Assembly (NCBI RefSeq): GCF_014897585.1
Contig: NZ_JABUXW010000028.1
Coordinates: 1 to 54,366, forward strand
Length of the DNA: 54,366 nucleotides
Origin: Brachybacterium tyrofermentans
GTDB taxonomy: Bacteria; Actinomycetota; Actinomycetes; Actinomycetales; Dermabacteraceae
Reading direction: 5' to 3'
Of this stretch, positions 9,394-17,820 are shown in pieces. Both the position numbers and the translations under genes were made by a program. The notes under the pieces are model-generated. The model had not been told where the DNA came from, searched no databases, and worked only from the letters and a program-made list of their open reading frames with translations. Position 1 is the stretch's first letter; each line of letters starts with the position of its first letter.

Positions 9394-9969
9394 ATGAACC
9401 AGTGGGACGTGAACTCCGGAAGGTCTGACGACCGGGGGTACCCCGAGAACCAGGGGACGAGCTGGGACGGGTATCCGGCTGCCGACCCCTACGCGACGGG
9501 ACACCTCCCTGAGGGGCAGCACGTGGAGGGACCGCGCGAGACCGATCCCTACGCGGTCGTCCCGGAGGGGTCCGTCGGCCCCTCTCCCTACGACCCCTCT
9601 CCCTACGGCCCCGCTTCCGTCTACCCGGGGACCGGCTATCCGGGTCAGCCCGGGACAGGCCTCGCCGGAGGGCCCCAGCACGCCGGCTACCCGGGCGGGC
9701 TGTACGCCCCGCTGCCCGCGACCTCGGGGTCGGCGATCACCGGATTCATCCTGGGGATCCTCTCCTTCCTCCTCTGCCCCGGACTCCTGGCTCCCGTCGG
9801 CATCGTCTTCTCGATCCTCGGGATGCGCGACACCTCACCTACGCGCGGCACTCCCCGCGGCGGCCGCGGCCTTGCCATCGCCGGCTTGGTCCTCAACATC
9901 CTCATCCTCGGGATCCTCCTGCTGATGGTGCTGCTGTTCGTCATCCTGGCCGCCGTGGAGTCGGCCTGA
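9394..9969 (+). CDS. DUF4190-type membrane protein with Pro/Tyr/Gly-rich N-terminus
   Basis: The 191-residue protein starts with about 105 disordered residues with repeated PYDPSPYGP, YPGTGYPGQP-like segments. Two membrane hairpins follow: GFILGILSFLLCPGLLAPVG and GRGLAIAGLVLNILILGILLL. The segment GMRDTSPTRG...GRGLAIAG is characteristic of actinobacterial DUF4190 proteins. Function unknown; such proteins are often found near envelope genes. It is followed by the pst operon. Confidence 0.75.
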   Translation: MNQWDVNSGRSDDRGYPENQGTSWDGYPAADPYATGHLPEGQHVEGPRETDPYAVVPEGSVGPSPYDPSPYGPASVYPGTGYPGQPGTGLAGGPQHAGYPGGLYAPLPATSGSAITGFILGILSFLLCPGLLAPVGIVFSILGMRDTSPTRGTPRGGRGLAIAGLVLNILILGILLLMVLLFVILAAVESA

Positions 9970-10078
9970 GCACTTTCCGCTCACCTCGTGATCGCCTCCT
10001 GGCCAGCCCGTGGCCACCGGGGCCGGGTGCCGCCGTGCACCAACTGTGACCTGATCGTCCTTACCCCCTGACCTGCGA

Positions 10079-10121
10079 GTTCATGGGGACTATCGGGCTG
10101 TTCATCTGGAGTTCATGCAAG
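10079..10121 (+). promoter_or_regulatory. PHO-box-like direct repeats upstream of pstS
   Basis: GTTCATGGGGA, a degenerate 10-mer, GTTCATCTGGA and GTTCATGCAAG follow each other at 10079, 10090, 10100 and 10111. The 11-bp period and GTTCA core match the PhoP binding boxes described in Streptomyces and other actinobacteria. TAGCGT at 10149-10154 could be the -10. Phosphate starvation control of pstSCAB is inferred. Confidence 0.75.
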
Positions 10122-10225
10122 GGCGGGCGCGGTGTCACCTGCGCTCCTTAGCGTCAGCGGCGTCAGACATCCCCGCACGACGTCTCCACATCTTCTCGGG
10201 CCCTCGGCCCCCGAAAGGACCTGCA

Positions 10226-11362
10226 GTGAACGTTCGCAAGAACAAGCTCGTCTCCCTCGCCGCGCTCAGCCTCGTCGGCGGTCTCGCCCTCTCCGCCTGC
10301 GGCGACTCCTCCGGCGCCGGGAGCGACGGATCCGACGGCGGCGGCGCCGCCGCGGGCGGCGGCTACGCCGAGCTGACCGGCAACCTCGCCGGCTCCGGCG
10401 CCTCCTCGCAGCAGAACGCGCAGACGGCCTGGACCGAGTCGTTCATGGGTCTCACCCAGGCCGAGGGCGGCGACCTCACGGTCACCTACGACCCCACCGG
10501 CTCCGGCACCGGCCGCGAGCAGTTCCTCAGCGGCCAGGTCAAGTTCGCCGGCACCGACGCAGCCCTGGAGGAGGAGGAGCTCGCAGCCTCCGCCGAGGTG
10601 TGCAACGGCGAGCAGGCCTTCGACCTGCCCGTGTACATCTCCCCGATCGCCGTGGTCTTCAACATCGAGGGTGTCGACTCGCTGAACCTGTCGCCCGAGG
10701 TCATCGGCGCCATCTTCGCCGGCGACATCACGAACTGGAACGACCCGAAGATCGCTGCGGACAACCCCGACGCCACGCTTCCTGACCTGGACATCGTCCC
10801 GGTGCACCGCTCCGACGACTCGGGCACCACGGAGAACTTCACCGAGTACCTCTCCGAGACGGCCCCCGATGCCTGGACCCACGGTCCGATCGAGACCTGG
10901 CCGATCGAGGGCGGCCAGTCCGGTGACGGCACCTCCGGCCTGATCTCCACCGTCGAGGGCGGCAACGGCACCATCGGCTACGCCGACGCCTCCCAGGCCG
11001 GCAACCTCGGCACCGCCGCCATCAAGGTCGGCGGCGAGTTCGTCGAGTACAGCGCCGACGCCGCGGCCAAGGCCGTCGACGTCTCCCCGCGTGCCGAGGG
11101 CCGTGAGGACAACGACATCGTCGTGGACCTCGATCGCACGACCGAGGAGGCCGGCACCTACCCGATCGTCCTGGTCTCCTACCTCGCGCTGTGCGGCTCC
11201 TACGCCGACTCCGCCGAGGGCAACGCCGTGAAGGCCTACGCCTCCTACCTCGTCTCCGAGGAGGGCCAGCAGGTTGCCGCCGAGAACGCCGGCTCCGCGC
11301 CGCTGTCCTCCGAGATGTCCGCCGAGGCCCAGAAGGCGGTCGACGCGATCTCCGTCGGCTGA
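10226..11362 (+). CDS. pstS: phosphate ABC transporter substrate-binding lipoprotein
   Basis: The 378-residue precursor begins MNVRKNKLVSLAALSLVG and has the lipobox LSAC, so the mature protein should be diacylglyceryl-anchored outside the membrane through that cysteine. A Gly/Ser/Asp-rich linker follows, then the phosphate-binding domain with TYDPTGSGTGREQF and HRSDDSGTTENF, the loops that hold phosphate in PstS. The GTG start at 10226 was chosen over an upstream ATG because GAAAGGACC precedes it and it starts the signal peptide. First gene of pstSCAB. Confidence 0.95.
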   Translation: MNVRKNKLVSLAALSLVGGLALSACGDSSGAGSDGSDGGGAAAGGGYAELTGNLAGSGASSQQNAQTAWTESFMGLTQAEGGDLTVTYDPTGSGTGREQFLSGQVKFAGTDAALEEEELAASAEVCNGEQAFDLPVYISPIAVVFNIEGVDSLNLSPEVIGAIFAGDITNWNDPKIAADNPDATLPDLDIVPVHRSDDSGTTENFTEYLSETAPDAWTHGPIETWPIEGGQSGDGTSGLISTVEGGNGTIGYADASQAGNLGTAAIKVGGEFVEYSADAAAKAVDVSPRAEGREDNDIVVDLDRTTEEAGTYPIVLVSYLALCGSYADSAEGNAVKAYASYLVSEEGQQVAAENAGSAPLSSEMSAEAQKAVDAISVG

Positions 11363-11377
11363 TCACTTCTCCTGCGC

Positions 11378-11421
11378 GCGGGTGTGCCGCCCGGCCGGTC
11401 CTGGCCCGGCGGCACACCCGC
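11378..11421 (+). terminator. stem-loop between pstS and pstC (attenuator candidate)
   Basis: A perfect 13-bp stem (GCGGGTGTGCCGC with GCGGCACACCCGC) and an 18-nt GC-rich loop begin 15 nt after the pstS stop. No T tract follows. Such intercistronic structures usually stabilise the pstS message or reduce read-through, so that the binding protein outnumbers the permease. Confidence 0.65.
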
Positions 11422-11461
11422 GCCACCGCCCCCCACTCCGTGAGCTCCGAGGAAGGCCCCT

Positions 11462-12475
11462 GTGAGCACCACTGACGTCACGCCGAAGACCCCGGAGGCG
11501 ACCTCTCCCTCCATGGCGAGCAGCCGCCGCCGCATGGGCGACTCGGTCTTCTCCGCCCTGAGCATCGGCTCGGGCCTCCTGATCTTCGTGACCCTCGCCC
11601 TCGTCGCCGTCTTCCTCACCACCGAGTCGATGCCCGCCGTGATGGAGAGCAAGGAGATCATCGGGGATGCCTCGGCGTTCTCCCTCCTGGAGACCACGCT
11701 CCCGCTGATCTTCGGCACGATCCTCGCCGCGGCGATCGCCCTGGCCATCGCGATCCCGGTCTCGATCGGCATCGCGCTGTTCATCTCGCACTATGCTCCG
11801 CGGCGGCTGGCCTCCGGCCTGGGATACATGATCGACCTGCTCGCGGCAGTGCCGTCGGTGGTCTACGGGCTCTGGGGCGGCATCTGGCTGGTCCCCAAGC
11901 TCGAGCCGCTCTACCTCTTCCTGAACTCCACCCTCGGCACCTGGCCCTCCTGGCCCGGCTTCGTGCCTTTCGTGGGCGGCGAGCCGGTCGTGGCCCTGTT
12001 CGCCGGCGACCCCACCGCCCCCATGCGCAACCTCGCTTCCGCCGCGATCGTGCTCGCCGTGATGATCCTGCCGATCATCACGGCCGTGGCCCGCGAGATC
12101 TTCCTGCAGACCCCGCGCCTGCAGGAGGAGGCGGCTCTCGCCCTCGGCGCCACCCGCTGGGAGACCATCCGCACCGTGGTCCTGCCCTTCGGCAAGTCCG
12201 GCGTGGTCGCCGCCTCGATGCTGGGCCTGGGCCGTGCGCTCGGCGAGACCATGGCCGTGCTGATGATCCTCGCGCCCGGCGCGACGTTCTCGTTCCACAT
12301 CCTCGAGGTCGGGATGCACCAGTCGATCGCGGCGAACATCGCCTCCAAGCAGGCGGAGGCCTCCGGCACCGACATGTCGCTGCTCATCTTCACCGGCCTG
12401 GTCCTGTTCGTCCTGACCTTCATCATCAACGCCCTTGCCCGCTGGATCGTCGCCCGCAGCGGCGTCAAGAGCTGA
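11462..12475 (+). CDS. pstC: phosphate ABC transporter permease PstC
   Basis: The 337-residue membrane protein has about six helices and the ABC permease coupling motif EEAALALGATRWETIRTVVL, which contacts PstB. The GTG start is preceded by GAGGAAGG. The N-terminal 25 residues are Thr/Ser/Arg-rich and cytoplasmic. It sits between pstS and pstA; the gap to pstA is 7 bp. Confidence 0.94.
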   Translation: MSTTDVTPKTPEATSPSMASSRRRMGDSVFSALSIGSGLLIFVTLALVAVFLTTESMPAVMESKEIIGDASAFSLLETTLPLIFGTILAAAIALAIAIPVSIGIALFISHYAPRRLASGLGYMIDLLAAVPSVVYGLWGGIWLVPKLEPLYLFLNSTLGTWPSWPGFVPFVGGEPVVALFAGDPTAPMRNLASAAIVLAVMILPIITAVAREIFLQTPRLQEEAALALGATRWETIRTVVLPFGKSGVVAASMLGLGRALGETMAVLMILAPGATFSFHILEVGMHQSIAANIASKQAEASGTDMSLLIFTGLVLFVLTFIINALARWIVARSGVKS

Positions 12476-12482
12476 GGTCCCC

Positions 12483-13673
12483 ATGACAACCACGAGCACC
12501 AAGGGCCCTGCGGCCCCGCCTGAGCAGACCGGGTCGCCGGTCCTGCGGCGACCCCACGACGAGCGCCGTCTGCCCTGGTTCCACCTGGTCCTCACGGGCC
12601 TGGCCGGGCTGCTCGTCGCGGTCGCGCTGCTGGCGATCTTCGATTCGCTCTCGATCCCTGCGGCGATCCTGCTGGGCTTCGTCCTCCACCTGGCGTTCGG
12701 GTACCTCTACTCCCGGATCCGTGAAGGGCGACGCTGGGCGACTGATCGGCTGATGACCCTGGTGGTGATCGGTGCCTTCGCGATCGCCATGTTCCCGTTG
12801 GTCTCGCTGCTCTGGGCCGTCATCGGCCGGGGCCTGACCCGCGTCCTCGCCGCAGCCCCCTCGCCCTTCGCCTTCTGGACCACCGACATGTCCGGGATCA
12901 TCGGCGGCGCCGAGGCCGGAGGCGTGGTCCACGCGACCATCGGCACCCTCCTGATCACCCTGTGGGCCTCGATCATCTCGATCCCGATCGGCCTGTTCAC
13001 CGCGATCTTCCTGGTCGAGTACGCGGACCAGGGCTGGCGCCGGGTGCTGGGACAGGGCGTCACCTTCCTCGTCGACGTGATGACGGGCATCCCCTCGATC
13101 GTCGCGGGCCTGTTCGGACTCGCCCTGTTCATCGCCTTCATGCCCGACCAGAGCGTGCGCATGGGCATCATGGGCGCGGTCGCCCTGTCGCTGCTGATGA
13201 TCCCCACCGTGGTGCGCTCGAGCGAGGAGATGCTGCGCCTGGTCCCGATGGATCTGCGCGAGGCGTCCTATGCGCTCGGCGTCCCGAAGTGGCTCACCAT
13301 CGTCAAGGTCGTGCTGCGCACCGCGATCGCCGGCCTCACCACCGGCATCACCCTCGCGATCGCCCGGGTGATCGGCGAGACGGCCCCGCTGCTGCTCACC
13401 GTGGGCATGGTGACCTCGGTGAACTGGAACATGTTCGACGGCCGCATGGCCACGCTGCCCACGTTCATCAACCAGCAGTACCGGGCCGGCAGCGCCAACT
13501 GCATGAACGACACCGTCACGAACCCGGTCACGCAGGAGGTCTACGCCTGCTCGATCACGACGAACATCGATCGTGCCTGGGCCGCGGCCTTCACCCTGAT
13601 CGTCATCGTGATGGTGCTCAACATCGTCGCCCGACTGGTCAGCTACTACTTCTCCCCGAAGCTCACCCGCTGA
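12483..13673 (+). CDS. pstA: phosphate ABC transporter permease PstA
   Basis: The 396-residue protein is longer than enterobacterial PstA because of an N-terminal extension with extra membrane segments (residues about 30-110). The permease coupling motif is [20 protein letters not shown]. Near the C-terminus a periplasmic loop with two cysteines (ANCMND and VYACSI) precedes the last helix; this looks like a possible disulfide. ATG at 12483 follows GAGGTCCCC; the frame is open upstream to 12435 but overlaps pstC. Confidence 0.93.
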   Translation: MTTTSTKGPAAPPEQTGSPVLRRPHDERRLPWFHLVLTGLAGLLVAVALLAIFDSLSIPAAILLGFVLHLAFGYLYSRIREGRRWATDRLMTLVVIGAFAIAMFPLVSLLWAVIGRGLTRVLAAAPSPFAFWTTDMSGIIGGAEAGGVVHATIGTLLITLWASIISIPIGLFTAIFLVEYADQGWRRVLGQGVTFLVDVMTGIPSIVAGLFGLALFIAFMPDQSVRMGIMGAVALSLLMIPTVVRSSEEMLRLVPMDLREASYALGVPKWLTIVKVVLRTAIAGLTTGITLAIARVIGETAPLLLTVGMVTSVNWNMFDGRMATLPTFINQQYRAGSANCMNDTVTNPVTQEVYACSITTNIDRAWAAAFTLIVIVMVLNIVARLVSYYFSPKLTR

Positions 13674-13701
13674 GCCGTCGCTCCACCCGAAAGGACCCCT
13701 G

Positions 13702-14487
13702 ATGGCAGCCCCTCAGCCGATCAACGTCGAGGACCTCAACATCTACTACGGCGACTTCCTGGCCGTGGAGGGCGTCGACGTCCAGATCCGCCCCCGCTCG
13801 GTGACCGCCCTGATCGGGCCCTCCGGCTGCGGCAAGTCGACCTTCCTGCGCACGCTGAACCGCATGCACGAGGTGATCCCCGGCGCCTACGCGCAGGGCA
13901 AGGTCGAGATCAACGGCGAGAACATCTACGACCCGCGCGTCGACCCGGTCAACGTGCGCCGTCGCGTCGGCATGGTCTTCCAGAAGGCGAACCCCTTCCC
14001 GACGATGTCGATCCGCGACAACGTGCTGGCCGGCGTCAAGCTCAACAGCCGACGGATCTCCAAGAGCGCGGCCGAGGAGCTGCTGGAGGGCTCCCTGAAG
14101 GGCGCCAACCTCTGGAACGAGGTCAAGGACCGCCTCGACAAGCCCGGGATGGGTCTCTCCGGCGGCCAGCAGCAGCGCCTGTGCATCGCCCGCACCATCG
14201 CGGTCAAGCCCGAGGTCGTCCTCATGGACGAGCCCTGCTCGGCGCTGGACCCGATCTCCACCCTCGCGATCGAGGACCTCGTCCACGAGCTGAAGGAGGA
14301 GTACACGATCGTGATCGTCACGCACAACATGCAGCAGGCATCCCGCGTCTCGGACCGCACCGGCTTCTTCAACATCGCGGGCACCGGCAAGCCCGGTCAC
14401 CTGATCGAGATCGACGACACCCAGCAGATGTTCACCAACCCCTCGAACAAGCAGACCGAGGACTACATCTCCGGCCGCTTCGGCTGA
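13702..14487 (+). CDS. pstB: phosphate ABC transporter ATP-binding protein
   Basis: The 261-residue ATPase has Walker [10 protein letters not shown], the PstB-typical [13 protein letters not shown]-loop, signature [13 protein letters not shown] and Walker [14 protein letters not shown], then the switch histidine in VTHNMQQA. It powers phosphate import through PstA/PstC. The ribosome binding site GAAAGGACC resembles that of pstS. Last gene of the operon; no phoU follows. Confidence 0.96.
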   Translation: MAAPQPINVEDLNIYYGDFLAVEGVDVQIRPRSVTALIGPSGCGKSTFLRTLNRMHEVIPGAYAQGKVEINGENIYDPRVDPVNVRRRVGMVFQKANPFPTMSIRDNVLAGVKLNSRRISKSAAEELLEGSLKGANLWNEVKDRLDKPGMGLSGGQQQRLCIARTIAVKPEVVLMDEPCSALDPISTLAIEDLVHELKEEYTIVIVTHNMQQASRVSDRTGFFNIAGTGKPGHLIEIDDTQQMFTNPSNKQTEDYISGRFG

Positions 14488-14518
14488 TCCTGCCGATGGG
14501 CCGTGGGTGTCCACCCAG

Positions 14519-14548
14519 GGTCTGACATCAGGGGCGGGATATCGATCT
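14519..14548 (+). promoter_or_regulatory. conserved upstream element of ABC/FtsX locus, copy 1
   Basis: GGTCTGACA, a 10-nt spacer and GGGATATCGATC lie 46-75 nt before the ATPase start. The same arrangement recurs at 17746-17775 before the second permease. In both copies GATATC begins exactly 56 nt before the ATG. It is probably a regulator binding site; the regulator is not in the window. Confidence 0.55.
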
Positions 14549-14593
14549 CCGGGTCGACGCGGAGTCGCCCCCGTGCGCACGATGCTGGGATGC

Positions 14594-15595
14594 ATGAACA
14601 CCGCTCCGTTCCCCGCATCCGCTCCGTTCCCCGCACCCACGGACACCCCCGTCGGCCCGTACCAGCCGGCACCCGCCGCGACGCCGGCGAACGCCGTGCC
14701 CGCGGCGCAGCTCCCGCACACCGCCGGCCACGCACCGGTCCAGCACCAGGGTCACCCGGGCTTCAGCGCGGGGCACCACGCCCCGGTGCTCTCTGCCCGG
14801 CACCTGACCATGACCTACGGCACGACGGGGACCGCGACCCACGCGCTCGCCGGCGTGGACCTCGACATCGCCCGGGCCGACTCCCTGGCGGTCATGGGCC
14901 CGTCCGGTTGCGGCAAGACCACCCTGCTGCACATCCTCGCCGGGATCCTGCGCCCCACCTCCGGCACCGTCCAGCACGACGGCACCGATCTCGCCGCTCT
15001 CGGCGACCGAGCGCGCACCCGACTGCGCCGCAGCGACTTCGGCTTCGTCTTCCAGGATGGTCAGCTGCTGCCCGAGCTCACGGCCATCGAGAACGTGATC
15101 CTGCCGCGCATGCTCGCGGGCGTCTCCCGCCGTACCGCGACCGCCGAGGCCGGCGGCTGGCTCGACCGGCTGGGCCTGCAGGGCATGCACGAGCGCCGGC
15201 CCACCCAGCTCTCCGGCGGGCAGGCTCAGCGCGTGGCCATCGCCCGCGCCCTCGCCGGGCGCCCCTCGGTGGTCTTCGCCGATGAACCCACCGGTGCCCT
15301 GGACCAGGCCACCGGCCAGGCCGTGCTCGACATCCTCGTCCAGTCCTGCCGGGACTCCGGCGCGAGCCTGGTCATGGTCACCCACGACGCGAAGGTGGCC
15401 GCCGTCTGCCGCCGCACGGTCGCCATGCGCGACGGCCGCATCGCCCAGGAGTTCGTCCGCCCCGACGCCACGGCACAGGGAGTTCCTGCCCAGACGTCCG
15501 CCGCCGCGTCCGTCGAGCCGTCCGCCTCCGCGTCAGTCCGGCAGTCGGCGCAGGCAGCGGCCCAGCGCCTTCAGCAGGGCGAGGTGACCCGATGA
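14594..15595 (+). CDS. ABC transporter ATP-binding protein (FtsX-permease partner)
   Basis: The 333-residue protein begins with about 65 Pro/Ala-rich residues, unusual for this family. A LolD/MacB-like ATPase domain follows: Walker A GPSGCGKTT, Q-loop FGFVFQDGQLLPELTAIENV, signature LSGGQAQRVAIARAL, Walker B VVFADEPTGALDQ and switch VTHD. A C-terminal Ala/Ser/Pro tail of about 45 residues is also atypical. The ATG at 14594 is favoured because the second locus conserves the same spacing to the upstream element. It overlaps the permease gene by ATGA. Substrate unknown; relatives export peptides or act in cell-envelope stress. Confidence 0.85.
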   Translation: MNTAPFPASAPFPAPTDTPVGPYQPAPAATPANAVPAAQLPHTAGHAPVQHQGHPGFSAGHHAPVLSARHLTMTYGTTGTATHALAGVDLDIARADSLAVMGPSGCGKTTLLHILAGILRPTSGTVQHDGTDLAALGDRARTRLRRSDFGFVFQDGQLLPELTAIENVILPRMLAGVSRRTATAEAGGWLDRLGLQGMHERRPTQLSGGQAQRVAIARALAGRPSVVFADEPTGALDQATGQAVLDILVQSCRDSGASLVMVTHDAKVAAVCRRTVAMRDGRIAQEFVRPDATAQGVPAQTSAAASVEPSASASVRQSAQAAAQRLQQGEVTR

Positions 15596-16941
15596 GCACG
15601 CTGCTCGGCGCCGCGCCTCTGCTCCTGCGCCGACGGGGCGCGCTCGCCGATGTGCTGCCCGTCATCGCCTTCGCCGCGGCGACCGCGATCATCGCGACCG
15701 TCGTCGGCGGGGCCGCGGCCTTCGTCGGCCGTCTCCCCTCCGGAGAGGCCCCGATGACGGGCGAGGCCTCCATCATGGGGTTCCTCGTGATGTGCGCGAT
15801 CATCGCGTCCGTGCTGCTGGTGCCCAGCGCCGTCGGCCTCGGCGGATCCGCCGCCCGGCTGTCCCTCGCCCGGCGCGAGAAGGACCTCGCCACGATGCGC
15901 CTGGTGGGCGGAACCAGCGGCCAGGTCGGCTCGGTGGCCGTGCTCGACGTCGCCGCCCAGTCGCTGCTCGGCGCGCTCATCGGACTCGGCGCCCACCTCG
16001 CCGTGACCCCCGTCCTGACCCGGCTCGACTTCGGGATCTCCTCGTTCACGGTCGGCGACCTGCTGCTGCCCTGGTGGGCCTATCCGGTGCTGGTCGTCGC
16101 GCTCGTGCTGATCGCAGCCGGTTCGGCCGCGGTGTCGCTGACCGGCGTGATCCTCAGCCCGCTGGGCGTGGCTCGCGACTCCCGCGTGGTGCGCATGTCC
16201 GTGATCCGGGTGATCATCTGGGCCGCGCTGATCCTGGGGTTCGTGGTCTTCATGAACGTCGGAGGGCAGCTGCTGGGCAACGCGGGAGGCGGGATGGCCG
16301 TCATCGCGATCATGGTGCTCTTCGTGGCCGCGATCGTCGCCGGCATCAACGTCGTGGGCCCGTTCATCGTCTGGATCACGGCGCGCACTCTGGCCAGGAT
16401 CGCCCCGACACCGTCGCTGCTGGTGGGCGCACGCCGCCTCGCCGGTGACCCCCGGGCCGGGTGGCGGGCCGTCTCAGGTATCACCTTCGCCTTGGTCATC
16501 GCCGGCTTCCTCACCATGATGACGACATTGAGTGAGGCCTCCTCCCCGGAGGAATCGATGATGTTCGTGGCCATGACCACCGGCGGGCTGCTCACCCTGG
16601 GCATCTCCGCGGTGCTTGCTGCCGTGAGCACCGGGGTCTCGCAGACAGCCCGGGTCATCGACCAGGCCCCTCGCCTGCGCGCCCAGCACATCGCGGGCGC
16701 CGAGGTGGGCCAGCTGCATCGGGCGCGGCTCGCCGAGATCGCCGTGCCCGTCGGTCTCAGCTCGATCATCGCCACGGGCACCGCCCTGCTGGTGCTGACG
16801 ACGTTCCTGGGCGGGGCCCCGAACGATCCGATGATGGCCGTGCAGTACCTGGTGTGCGTGCTCGGTGCGTATGCGCTGGTGATCCTGGCCGTGCTGGTGG
16901 GCTCCCCGCTCGTGAAGCGGTACGCGATGCGCACTGCCTGA
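15592..16941 (+). CDS. FtsX-like ABC permease, copy 1
   Basis: The 449-residue protein has ten predicted membrane helices with only short outer loops. It therefore lacks the large extracellular domain seen in MacB (four helices) and BceB (ten helices). Characteristic segments are ARREKDLATMRLVGGTSGQV, the FtsX coupling region after helix 2, and its counterpart DQAPRLRAQHIAGAEVGQL in the second half, showing the internal two-fold repeat. It is translationally coupled to the ATPase. A near-identical paralog lies at 17821. A 9-bp repeat array starts exactly at its stop codon. Confidence 0.85.
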   Translation: MSTLLGAAPLLLRRRGALADVLPVIAFAAATAIIATVVGGAAAFVGRLPSGEAPMTGEASIMGFLVMCAIIASVLLVPSAVGLGGSAARLSLARREKDLATMRLVGGTSGQVGSVAVLDVAAQSLLGALIGLGAHLAVTPVLTRLDFGISSFTVGDLLLPWWAYPVLVVALVLIAAGSAAVSLTGVILSPLGVARDSRVVRMSVIRVIIWAALILGFVVFMNVGGQLLGNAGGGMAVIAIMVLFVAAIVAGINVVGPFIVWITARTLARIAPTPSLLVGARRLAGDPRAGWRAVSGITFALVIAGFLTMMTTLSEASSPEESMMFVAMTTGGLLTLGISAVLAAVSTGVSQTARVIDQAPRLRAQHIAGAEVGQLHRARLAEIAVPVGLSSIIATGTALLVLTTFLGGAPNDPMMAVQYLVCVLGAYALVILAVLVGSPLVKRYAMRTA

Positions 16942-17121
16942 ACCGTCTGGCCCGTCTGAACCGTCTGAAGCGTCTGAACCGGACTGAGCTGTCTGAACCG
17001 TCTGAACCGTCTGAACCGTCTGAACCGTCTGAACCGTCTGAACCGGACTGAGCTGTCTGACCGGGCTGAACTGTCTGACCGGGCTGAACTGCTCGACCGG
17101 GGAGAACTGTCCGATCCGTCT
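16938..17121. repeat. 9-bp tandem repeat array (CTGAACCGT)
   Basis: The array begins at the stop codon of the permease gene (the first CTGAACCGT contains the TGA) and runs for about 180 bp, with at least nine good copies and variants such as CTGACCGGG and CTGAACTGT. It fills the first half of the 369-bp gap before the rhodanese gene. The rest of that gap shows no gene. Confidence 0.88.
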
Positions 17122-17298
17122 GGGCCGCGTGGGCCGGGTGGAATGGCTTACGTCGCGGGTGACCAGGCGGCCTCGAGACCGCGAGCGGCCGACCCCTTCC
17201 CGGGCCGGCCGCTCGTCCTCGTCGTCCCGGCAGAGCTGTGTCATCGCGGTGCCGTCATCGCGGTGCCGTCGACGCGCATTCGCCGGGACGCAGGCCAC

Positions 17299-17304
17299 TA
17301 GGGT
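17299..17304 (+). promoter_or_regulatory. -10 box, probable leaderless promoter of rhodanese gene
   Basis: TAGGGT ends 6 nt before the ATG, so transcription should start at or next to the start codon. The GGAG between them is too close to the ATG to be a Shine-Dalgarno. Confidence 0.4.
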
Positions 17305-17310
17305 GGAGCC

Positions 17311-17637
17311 ATGAATCTTGAGTCTGTCGCCCCGAACGCCGTCCCTGAAGGTGCGCACCTGATCGATGTGCGCGAACAGTCCGAATGGGATGCGGGCCAT
17401 GCCCCCACCGCCCAGCACCTGCCGGCCAGCACGCTGATGGAGAACCTCGACAAGCTGCCCGAGACCGATGACGAGCTGTACATCGTGTGCCGCAGCGGCG
17501 GCCGCAGCTTCCAGGTCGCCCAGTGGCTGAACGCCAACGGCTTCGAGGCGATCAACGTTGCCGGCGGGATGGACATCTGGTTCGAGTCCGGCCTGCCGAT
17601 GGAGTCCGATGGCGAGGGCGACGCCTTCGTCCTCTGA
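17311..17637 (+). CDS. single-domain rhodanese (sulfurtransferase)
   Basis: The 108-residue protein holds one rhodanese domain: LIDVREQSEWDAGH near the N-terminus and the active-site loop CRSGGRS with catalytic Cys60. It would carry a persulfide and transfer sulfur to an acceptor; the acceptor is unknown. It sits between the two permease copies, and a degraded second copy follows the second permease, so permease plus rhodanese forms the duplicated unit. An imperfect hairpin at about 17676-17701 may terminate it. Confidence 0.88.
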   Translation: MNLESVAPNAVPEGAHLIDVREQSEWDAGHAPTAQHLPASTLMENLDKLPETDDELYIVCRSGGRSFQVAQWLNANGFEAINVAGGMDIWFESGLPMESDGEGDAFVL

Positions 17638-17708
17638 GCGAGGTCTTCCGCCTGCGACGACACGGAGCGAGAAACCGCCCTTTCCCCCCAGGCGGGGTGG
17701 GCGCGTGG

Positions 17709-17722
17709 AGCGTGATCACGCT
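17709..17722. promoter_or_regulatory. 14-bp palindrome upstream of second permease
   Basis: AGCGTGATCACGCT is a perfect palindrome 24 bp before the conserved element at 17746. It is absent at the same distance upstream of the first locus, so any role would be specific to copy 2. Confidence 0.3.
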
Positions 17723-17745
17723 GAGGGCGCAGCCCGTAAGACCAC

Positions 17746-17775
17746 GGTCTGACACCGGTGGGGGGATATCGATCC
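17746..17775 (+). promoter_or_regulatory. conserved upstream element of ABC/FtsX locus, copy 2
   Basis: GGTCTGACA and GGGATATCGATC are conserved with identical internal spacing (19 nt from the first GG to GATATC) and identical distance to the ATG (56 nt) as at 14519. The intervening bases and the 40 nt after the element have diverged, which makes the conserved bases likely to be functional. Confidence 0.55.
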
Positions 17776-17820
17776 AGGGGCCGATGTGCCTGCAGGGGTG
17801 CGGGCAGGATTCTGGGGCGC

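Noticed and set aside
16938..17121. CRISPR array
   Set aside because: Units are contiguous with no unique spacers; the same holds for the other tandem arrays.
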